Part shown: positions 5,792 to 12,414 of the stretch, piece by piece | How the letters are laid out: the number at the start of each line of letters is the position of its first letter | Numbering within the stretch: the first letter of the stretch is position 1 | From: Chloroflexota bacterium | Lineage (GTDB): Bacteria > Chloroflexota > Anaerolineae > B4-G1 > SLSP01 | DNA length: 12,414 nt | Direction of reading: 5' to 3' | Assembly: GCA_012798275.1 (NCBI GenBank) | Contig: JAAZNO010000304.1 | Location: forward strand, 1-12,414 | Notes under the pieces: model-generated | Told to the model about the DNA's origin: nothing | What the model saw: only the letters and a program-made list of their open reading frames with translations | Databases searched by the model: none | Position numbers and translations under genes: made by a program

Positions 5792-7765
5792 ATGGAAGCG
5801 ACGATTCTGAATAACCGCTATCGGTTAGGGGAATTGCTCGGCACGGGCGGCATGGCGTTAGTCTACAAAGCGCATGACACCCTGCTCGATCGCCCCGTCG
5901 CCATCAAAATGTTGCGGGAGCCCTATGCCAGCGACCCCGAATTCCGCGCGCGGTTCTTGAACGAGGCCCGCGCCTCCGCCCGCCTCGATCACCCCAACAT
6001 TGTGCACCTCTACGATGTCGGCATCCAACCCCTCGACGCCCAGAATGAGCGCCCGTACATCGTCATGGAGCTCGTCAACGGCCAGAACCTGAAGACGCTC
6101 ATCCGCGAACAGGCGCCCTTGCGGGTGGCGCAGGCACTGGAGCTGGCCCGCCAGATTTGCGCCGGTGTCGGCGTCGCCCATCGCGCGGGACTGGTGCACT
6201 GCGACATCAAGCCGCAAAATATCCTGGTGACGCCGGGCGGACAGGTCAAAATCACCGATTTCGGCATCGCGCGCGCCCTCCAGAAACCCGCCGCCGGGGG
6301 AGAAAGCGAGCAGCTGATCTGGGGCAGTCCTCATTATATTTCCCCGGAACAGGTGCTGGGCCAGCCTCCCACCCCGGCCTCCGACGTGTACAGCATCGGC
6401 GTGGTGCTCTACGAAATGCTCACCGGGGTGCCGCCGTTCCACGCTGAGGATCCCACGGAACTGGCGCTCAAGCATGTGCAGGAAGACCCGGCACCGATGA
6501 CGTCCTTCAATCCCCGCATCCCGCCGCGCCTGGAGTGGTTGGTGCGCAAAGTGCTCTCCAAGGAACCGGCAGCGCGGTATCGCAATGCCGAACAGTTTGG
6601 CATGGCAATCGAGGCCTACCGCCAAAGCGCGGAGGAGGGGACGGTCCCGCAAGCCCCCCTCGCCGCGCCGCCCAAGGTTCCCCTCGCGCCGCCGCCGGCC
6701 GCAGTGCCGCCCATCCCCGTCGCCCCGCGGCCGGCCGCGCCCGTCGCCCCGGCGCCGTCGGCCCAGCCTCAAGCCGAGACGGCGGATCAACCTGATTGGC
6801 TGCTGTGGGTGTTGTGGATCGTCGCGGCAGTGGCGGTGTTGGGTCTGATCCCGCTGATGTGGCGCGTCTATCAGGCCTACATGACGACCCCCACGCTGCC
6901 CGCCCCGCCCATCGCCACCATCACGCCCACGGTGGAGGCAACGACCGAGATCGTGACGGCGCCCAATCTCATCCACCTGAGCGCGCCGGAGGCCCAACGC
7001 CTGCTGGAAAGCTACGGCTTGCGGCTCAATGTCGCGGCGGAACGCGAGACAACCGAGGCCCTGCCCGGCACCATCCTGGAGCAGGAACCGCGCGCCGGGG
7101 CGCAGCTGCCAGGCGGCAGCAACGTCAACGTCACGGTGGCGCAGGGACGCGCCTTCCAGCTCCCCAATCTGGTGGGCTATCAACACGACGTCATCAAGGC
7201 CGATCTGGAAGCCCAAGGGTTGCTCATCGTCACGAAGGAAGTCTGGAGCACAGAGCCGCGCGGGAAAATCCTGGAGCAACAACCGCCGCCCGACACCCAA
7301 ATCCGCGCCGGCGCCACGATCACCCTGACGCTCAGCGGCGGCGTCGAGCAGCCGATTCCCCTGCAAGTCAATCTGAACAATCTGATCATCCTCGAGGAAG
7401 CGCGCTTGCCCCAGACCACCCTGCGGCCGGGCAGCACGCTCCCGCTGACGCTGCGCTGGCGGGCGTTGCAGCCCATCGCGCAACGCTATACGGTTTTCGT
7501 GCATCTGCTCAGCCCCGCCCAGCAAATGATCGCGCAACACGATAGCGAGCCGTTGAACGGCATGAGCCCCACCACGACGTGGCAGGCCGGCGAAATTATC
7601 GTGGATCCCCATCAGCTGACGATTCCCATCGGCGCCGCTGCCGGGACTTATCAACTGCGCGTGGGCCTGTACACCGGCGACGCGCGCCTACCCGTCATTG
7701 ACGCGGGTCGGGCGCAAGTCAGCGACAACAGCATCCTCGTCACCCAGATAGAAATCCGCCCCTGA
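5792..7765 (+). CDS. pknB: Membrane Ser/Thr protein kinase with two PASTA repeats
   Basis: PknB/PrkC-type kinase of 657 aa that phosphorylates Ser/Thr of cytoplasmic targets in response to signals outside the membrane. The kinase domain (about 10-270) shows the glycine loop LGTGGMALVYKA, the ATP lysine in VAIK (Lys39), Glu58 of helix C, catalytic loop HCDIKPQNIL (Asp138), DFG (157-159), SPEQ (184-187) and DVYSIGVVLYEML. A proline/alanine-rich linker (about 285-330) leads to one membrane span (about 336-356). PASTA repeats follow at about 388-452 and 453-517, each ending in the typical GxxVxVxVxxG style. The last 140 residues (518-657) form a further beta-rich domain not found in standard PknB. 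The catalytic HRD arginine is Cys137, so this is a non-RD kinase. GGAGGG (5777-5782) precedes the ATG by 9 nt. PASTA repeats of PknB/PrkC-type kinases bind peptidoglycan fragments, but the usual cell-division neighbours are absent. The symbol denotes the family. Confidence 0.94.
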   Translation: MEATILNNRYRLGELLGTGGMALVYKAHDTLLDRPVAIKMLREPYASDPEFRARFLNEARASARLDHPNIVHLYDVGIQPLDAQNERPYIVMELVNGQNLKTLIREQAPLRVAQALELARQICAGVGVAHRAGLVHCDIKPQNILVTPGGQVKITDFGIARALQKPAAGGESEQLIWGSPHYISPEQVLGQPPTPASDVYSIGVVLYEMLTGVPPFHAEDPTELALKHVQEDPAPMTSFNPRIPPRLEWLVRKVLSKEPAARYRNAEQFGMAIEAYRQSAEEGTVPQAPLAAPPKVPLAPPPAAVPPIPVAPRPAAPVAPAPSAQPQAETADQPDWLLWVLWIVAAVAVLGLIPLMWRVYQAYMTTPTLPAPPIATITPTVEATTEIVTAPNLIHLSAPEAQRLLESYGLRLNVAAERETTEALPGTILEQEPRAGAQLPGGSNVNVTVAQGRAFQLPNLVGYQHDVIKADLEAQGLLIVTKEVWSTEPRGKILEQQPPPDTQIRAGATITLTLSGGVEQPIPLQVNLNNLIILEEARLPQTTLRPGSTLPLTLRWRALQPIAQRYTVFVHLLSPAQQMIAQHDSEPLNGMSPTTTWQAGEIIVDPHQLTIPIGAAAGTYQLRVGLYTGDARLPVIDAGRAQVSDNSILVTQIEIRP

Positions 7766-7796
7766 TCCAGACTCAACGGTGTGGCCCGCCTCCCTG

Positions 7797-7830
7797 CGTG
7801 AACCCGCCACCCTTTTCTGGCGGGTTCATG
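7797..7830. terminator. Strong hairpin after the kinase gene, overlapping the ftsH promoter
   Basis: The arms TGAACCCGCCA (7799-7809) and TGGCGGGTTCA (7818-7828) are perfectly complementary over 11 bp around the 8-nt loop CCCTTTTC. A wobble pair and a C-G pair extend the stem to 7797 and 7830. It lies 31 bp after the kinase stop and could end or attenuate that transcript. However, no U-run follows: the 3' arm runs straight into the TGGTATAAT promoter. It could equally be an operator or an mRNA-stabilizing stem. The hairpin is certain; the terminator role is not. Confidence 0.5.
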
Positions 7831-7837
7831 GTATAAT
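7829..7837 (+). promoter_or_regulatory. Extended -10 promoter of ftsH
   Basis: TGGTATAAT is a perfect TGnTATAAT extended -10. No recognizable -35 lies at the right distance, which is acceptable for extended -10 promoters. Transcription would start near 7844, leaving an untranslated leader of about 84 nt before the GTG at 7928. The TG is shared with the 3' end of the preceding hairpin. Confidence 0.8.
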
Positions 7838-7847
7838 GCAGCTAAAG

Positions 7848-7914
7848 CTTTCCACGACAGCGGCGCCTCGTCCCATACGGCGAGGGCGGAAGTAGCGCTG
7901 ACATTCGCGGAAAG
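7848..7914 (+). other. Structured 5' leader of ftsH
   Basis: CTTTCCACG (7848-7856) can pair with CGCGGAAAG (7906-7914) with a single mismatch, closing a leader domain that ends 2 nt before the Shine-Dalgarno AAGGAGG (7917-7923). Inside it, CGCCTCG and CGAGGGCG (about 7864-7887) can form a second stem with one bulged G. This architecture could tune ftsH translation, but it matches no riboswitch or thermometer class known to me. Confidence 0.35.
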
Positions 7915-7927
7915 AAAAGGAGGCAGT

Positions 7928-9823
<1,896 letters not shown>

Positions 9824-9831
9824 GCTTGCCG

Positions 9832-9878
9832 CTGGCGGGAAGTTGCGCAATCAAATGGCTGTGTTATAATCCCGCCAG
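9832..9878. repeat. Inverted repeat flanking the tRNA promoter
   Basis: CTGGCGGGA (9832-9840) and TCCCGCCAG (9870-9878) are perfectly complementary 9-bp arms 29 bp apart. They bracket the -35 and -10 of the tRNA promoter, and the right arm covers the expected transcription start. Four T follow the right arm (9879-9882), so a weak ftsH terminator with a long loop is an alternative reading. The core TGGCGGG/CCCGCCA is the same as in the hairpin at the ftsH promoter. Confidence 0.55.
9843..9870 (+). promoter_or_regulatory. Promoter of tRNA-Ser
   Basis: TTGCGC (9843-9848), a 16-bp spacer and a perfect TATAAT (9865-9870) with an upstream TG making TGTTATAAT. Transcription would begin near 9877, only about six bases before the mature tRNA 5' end. 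Confidence 0.78.
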
Positions 9879-9882
9879 TTTT

Positions 9883-9972
9883 GGAGAGGTAGCGTAGTCC
9901 GGCCTAACGCGCGCGCCTGGAGAGCGCGTGTACCGCAAGGTACCGCGGGTTCAAATCCCGCCCTCTCCGCCA
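9883..9972 (+). tRNA. tRNA-Ser(GGA), CCA encoded
   Basis: A complete class II tRNA of 90 nt reading UCC/UCU codons. The acceptor arms GGAGAGG (9883-9889) and CCTCTCC (9962-9968) pair fully. The D arm is GCGT/ACGC. The anticodon stem CGCGC/GCGCG (9912-9916, 9924-9928) carries loop CTGGAGA with anticodon GGA at 9919-9921. The long variable arm forms a GTACC-GCAA-GGTAC stem-loop, as expected for serine. The T arm is GCGGG-TTCAAAT-CCCGC (9945-9961). The discriminator base is G (9969), the serine identity base, and CCA is encoded at 9970-9972. It has its own promoter and terminator. Confidence 0.98.
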
Positions 9973-9974
9973 AT

Positions 9975-10009
9975 ACAAACAGGGCATTCGCGATGAATGC
10001 CCTGTTTGT
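9975..10009. terminator. Bidirectional intrinsic terminator after tRNA-Ser
   Basis: The arms ACAAACAGGGCATTC (9975-9989) and GAATGCCCTGTTTGT (9995-10009) form a perfect 15-bp stem with a GCGAT loop. It begins 3 nt after the tRNA CCA. Its outer A/T pairs supply the U-rich 3' flank on the plus strand (TTTGTT) and on the minus strand (TTTGTATT). It therefore suits both the tRNA and the converging hydrolase operon, which stops at 10025. Confidence 0.9.
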
Positions 10010-10024
10010 TGTGGGTGACGAACG

Positions 10025-10789
10025 TCAGCGCGAAACTCGCCCGATGAAGGCCAGACTCAGGGCGACGACCGTCTCCCACTCCGCATCAATCGTGGTGCAA
10101 TGCCCCGACTCCGCCAGCCAATGCACTTCGACCTCCGGGCTGTGCGTCTCGCGCACCAACAGGGCCGGCCCTGCGGCAGCGACCGTGCGATCCAGACGCC
10201 CTTGCACGACCAGCAACGGTTGCGTGATGCGCTCCAGGCGCTGCCGCACCACTTGCTGGAGCTGCAACATCTGCTGCACGCCGGCTAGCGCGTTGACGCG
10301 ATACCCCTGCCAGTAAGCATCGGCGCGAGAGGGCGGCCCCTCCGGCTTGTCCGCGAAGGGGCGCCAGGGCCAGAAAAGTCGCACCTGCGCGGCGACGACG
10401 CGGGAATAGAGCTGTAGCGCGGGAGAAAAGGCGAGGATGCCAGCAATTTCGGGATGGGCGGCAGCAAGATAGAGCGCTATCAGTCCACCCAAGGATTCGC
10501 CGCCCACCAGGACCCGCGTGCAGGTAGCCGCCAGCTGTTGATAGACCTCCTCGGCGCCGGCGACCCAATCCTCCCAACGGCAACGGTTCAGCTCAAAGGG
10601 CGTCGTACCGTGGCCGGGGAGTAACGGCCCCGCGACCGTGTAACCCTGCGCATGGAGCTTCTCCGCCAGCGGCGCCATGACCGCCGGCGTCGCTGTGAAC
10701 CCATGACAAAGGAAGACGCCTACTGGCCCGCCTGCCTCGAAGAAGGCCGCGCCAGGCAATTCCGGATTCCTTATCCACGAAGTCAACAT
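10025..10789 (-). CDS. Alpha/beta hydrolase, carboxylesterase Est30/monoacylglycerol lipase type
   Basis: Cytoplasmic serine hydrolase of 254 aa, the length of Est30-type carboxylesterases (about 247 aa). It has the oxyanion motif HGFTATP (29-35), the PGHGTTP loop (58-64), nucleophile elbow GGESLGG with Ser99, the acid in VVQGRLD (Asp200) and the base in ESGH (His230). The triad is thus complete. The substrate cannot be read from sequence; short- to medium-chain esters or monoacylglycerols are typical for the family. GAGG lies 7 nt before the ATG. The gene starts about 20 bp after the prepilin peptidase stop and is last in the minus-strand operon that ends at the hairpin near 10000. Confidence 0.9.
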   Translation of the reverse strand: MLTSWIRNPELPGAAFFEAGGPVGVFLCHGFTATPAVMAPLAEKLHAQGYTVAGPLLPGHGTTPFELNRCRWEDWVAGAEEVYQQLAATCTRVLVGGESLGGLIALYLAAAHPEIAGILAFSPALQLYSRVVAAQVRLFWPWRPFADKPEGPPSRADAYWQGYRVNALAGVQQMLQLQQVVRQRLERITQPLLVVQGRLDRTVAAAGPALLVRETHSPEVEVHWLAESGHCTTIDAEWETVVALSLAFIGRVSR

Positions 10790-10809
10790 GGACCCACCTC
10801 AGCGCAAAA

Positions 10810-11574
10810 TCAGCGGAAATACCAGGTGACGATCTCCATGCCCCACAGCATCGTCACCGCCGCGCTCAACACCAGGAAAGGCGCGTAGGGAAAAAACGAG
10901 TGCAGGGATCCCTTACGGGAAAAGATCAAGGCCAGCGCGCCCACAAAACCGAAAATGAAGGTGAGGACCAACGTTTCGACGATCAGCGGGAAGCCTACCG
11001 CCAGGCCGATGTAAGCTGCCAGCTTCACATCGCCGTATCCCAGCGCGCCCTCCCCCCACACGAAGCTTCCCAACGACGCCAGCACCCAGAAGACGCCCAA
11101 ACCAAGCGCACCGCCGGCGAGGCTCTGCCACCACGCCCACGAGGTGAGGCCGGGCACCGTCGGCCCGCAAAAGAGCCCCAGCACTGCCAGCCCGGCGATC
11201 GCCGGCACGATGATGCGGTTAGGAATCAGCCGCGTCTCCAGGTCGGTGACGAGCACCATTTCCAGAGGGATGCCGGCCAGCAGCGCCAGCGCCGTCCGCC
11301 CGGTGACGCCATAGCGGGCCACGAGGAAACCCCACAGCACGGCGAGAAAGAGTTCCCCTGCCAACCGCTGCCAGCGTCCGGGCTTCCCACACGCGCGGCA
11401 GAAGCGGCGCCCCGTCAGCAGTGAAAGGACAGCGCTCCACTGCAGCCACGAGTACGGCGTCTGACAGTGTGGGCACGCGGGCCGCCCCCACTCACGCCGC
11501 GCCATGAGGGTTTCGGCGGCGAGCGCCGCACCCGTTCCTACCATCCATGCGAGCAACATCGCTACAAAAGTCAT
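10810..11574 (-). CDS. pilD: Prepilin peptidase, A24 family
   Basis: Inner-membrane aspartic protease of 254 aa that cleaves and usually N-methylates type IV prepilins or type II secretion pseudopilins. It has the zinc-binding cysteine pairs CPHC (34-37) and CRAC (59-62) in the N-terminal cytoplasmic domain. It also carries both catalytic aspartates: DLETRLIPN (Asp111) and GYGDVK (Asp182). About seven or eight membrane helices and the late FFPYAPFLVLSA motif complete the family pattern. The start at 11574 is preferred because it gives the usual short hydrophobic N-terminus and has AGGGG about 10 nt upstream. A GTG at 11598, directly after the previous stop, is the alternative and would add eight residues. 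No pilin or secretion genes are in the window, so whether it serves pili, secretion or competence is unknown. Confidence 0.94.
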   Translation of the reverse strand: MTFVAMLLAWMVGTGAALAAETLMARREWGRPACPHCQTPYSWLQWSAVLSLLTGRRFCRACGKPGRWQRLAGELFLAVLWGFLVARYGVTGRTALALLAGIPLEMVLVTDLETRLIPNRIIVPAIAGLAVLGLFCGPTVPGLTSWAWWQSLAGGALGLGVFWVLASLGSFVWGEGALGYGDVKLAAYIGLAVGFPLIVETLVLTFIFGFVGALALIFSRKGSLHSFFPYAPFLVLSAAVTMLWGMEIVTWYFR

Positions 11575-11598
11575 CTCGCCGTCACCCCTGCTCCGCAC

Positions 11599-12414
11599 TC
11601 ACTCGCGCTGCCAGATACGAAATTTCTCCACGAAATGATCGGGGTAGTAAGATTCCTTTGCCCGACGCAGTCCCGGCTCGCCCATGTCTTGTTCCCGATT
11701 GATCCAGGTCGCGCCCTCCGTGCTGTGTTGGACGAACTGCTGATTGATCAGCGGATACAGGCCGCGAATATCGGGATCCGCTTTTTCGATGTGGACGACA
11801 AAGGTGTCCGGGTTGAGCATCTCGCCGATGGTGAAGGCCTGGACCAGCCCATCCACACGGATGACGCCGCCAACTCCCTGCAGGGCGTCGAAATGCTTCA
11901 ACGCGGCGAAGACGGCATCGCGCTCCTCCAGCAGGCTCATGTCGTCCTCACAGCGATGCTTCTCACACCAGATGCAAGCCACGCGCAAGCACTCCTCGAT
12001 GTTTGTGGCGCTCATCGGCTCGTAAACGTAGGTATGTTCCCGCAAAAAACTGTTGATGTGATTGCGCTTGGCGCTATATTTGCGTCCCGCGAGCGTCGCC
12101 AGGGCCTCCCGCGCATACACGTAATCGAAATGCTCGCGGGTCGGTTCGATGGTGAAATCCTCCGCCGCGCGCAATTCCTCTGCCAACCGCGCGTCGGCGC
12201 GCTCGATACGGGGGGTTTCAACCGCACCGGCGGTACGCAACCACCGCAACGCAGTGCGCACAATTTCCAACCGTGGGCCCGGTCCCATCGGCGGCAAGAA
12301 GTAAAACCGCTCGCCCTCGTCCTGGACCAGAAACAGGAGATGGTCATCCAACACCGCCCAGGAGGTCTGGTAAATCGTTTGCCAGATGAAAAGATTGGTA
12401 AAGGTCATCTCGGA
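11599..12414 (-). CDS. DUF2156 (phosphatidylglycerol lysyltransferase C-terminal-like) protein, 5' end missing
   Basis: Soluble protein of the DUF2156 family, which shares the tandem GNAT-like fold of the catalytic part of MprF/lysyl-phosphatidylglycerol synthase. No membrane domain is seen, so this is the stand-alone form. Family hallmarks include FTNLFIWQ near the visible N-terminus, SAKRNHINSFLREHTYVYEP in the middle, and NREQDMGEPGLRRAKESYYPDHFVEKFRIW at the C-terminus. The first ATG inside the window is at 12408, but the frame stays open to the edge (Ser-Glu before Met). In relatives the FTNLFIW motif is preceded by some 20-30 residues, so the true start is most likely outside. It is followed by the prepilin peptidase within about 24 bp, suggesting one transcript. 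The reaction is unknown; aminoacyl or acyl transfer from tRNA or CoA is inference from the fold. Confidence 0.85.
   Translation of the reverse strand, partial: SEMTFTNLFIWQTIYQTSWAVLDDHLLFLVQDEGERFYFLPPMGPGPRLEIVRTALRWLRTAGAVETPRIERADARLAEELRAAEDFTIEPTREHFDYVYAREALATLAGRKYSAKRNHINSFLREHTYVYEPMSATNIEECLRVACIWCEKHRCEDDMSLLEERDAVFAALKHFDALQGVGGVIRVDGLVQAFTIGEMLNPDTFVVHIEKADPDIRGLYPLINQQFVQHSTEGATWINREQDMGEPGLRRAKESYYPDHFVEKFRIWQRE

Noticed and set aside
5858..7654. 598-codon minus-strand open frame opposite the PASTA kinase
   Set aside because: The composition is Arg/Gly/His-rich and domain-free, and the frame is entirely antisense to a certain gene. Its length reflects high GC in the third codon positions.
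9883..9972. tRNA-Ser as an integration site (att) for a mobile element
   Set aside because: No integrase, no duplicated tRNA 3' end and no foreign-looking genes lie downstream. The tRNA is followed at once by its own terminator and a housekeeping-type operon.

Overview
The window is GC-rich, densely coded chromosomal DNA from a free-living bacterium. Nothing in it looks like phage, insertion sequence or CRISPR. The best guess for the host is Chloroflexota (Anaerolineae-like). This rests on a PASTA Ser/Thr kinase with an HCD catalytic loop and an added C-terminal beta-rich domain, a stand-alone DUF2156 protein, and a complex-I-like membrane module of a type I associate with that phylum. It is an inference from protein style, not a database result.

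Layout, left to right. Positions 1-8 hold the first codons of an unknown minus-strand gene, preceded by an excellent Shine-Dalgarno and an AT-rich upstream region with a direct repeat. From 5615 down to 195 runs a tight minus-strand operon of four genes joined by ATGA stop/start overlaps. In transcription order these are a 533-aa antiporter-like membrane subunit (NuoL/N type), a 204-aa HyfE/NuoK-like membrane subunit, a 477-aa NuoN/MrpD-like subunit, and a cytoplasmic GAF-PAS sensor histidine kinase. No redox, hydrogenase or NADH-binding subunit accompanies the membrane trio. By eye, several of the ionizable residues normally essential for proton pumping are substituted.

A divergent promoter region (about 5616-5791) separates that operon from a plus-strand Ser/Thr kinase with one membrane span, two PASTA repeats and an extra extracytoplasmic domain. 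Next come a strong hairpin overlapping an extended -10 promoter, a structured leader, and ftsH (GTG start), which encodes the membrane-bound AAA+ zinc protease. Behind ftsH lies a class II tRNA-Ser(GGA) with encoded CCA. Its promoter sits between the arms of an inverted repeat whose core (TGGCGGG/CCCGCCA) is the same as in the hairpin before ftsH.

A 15-bp perfect hairpin (9975-10009) ends the tRNA transcript. It faces the end of a converging minus-strand operon: a DUF2156 acyl/aminoacyl-transferase-like protein (truncated by the right edge), a prepilin peptidase, and an Est30-like alpha/beta hydrolase.

Functionally the window combines envelope and energy functions (ion-translocating-like module plus sensor kinase, PASTA kinase sensing the envelope, FtsH membrane quality control, prepilin processing). 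The strongest candidate for something little described is the membrane trio coupled to a histidine kinase.
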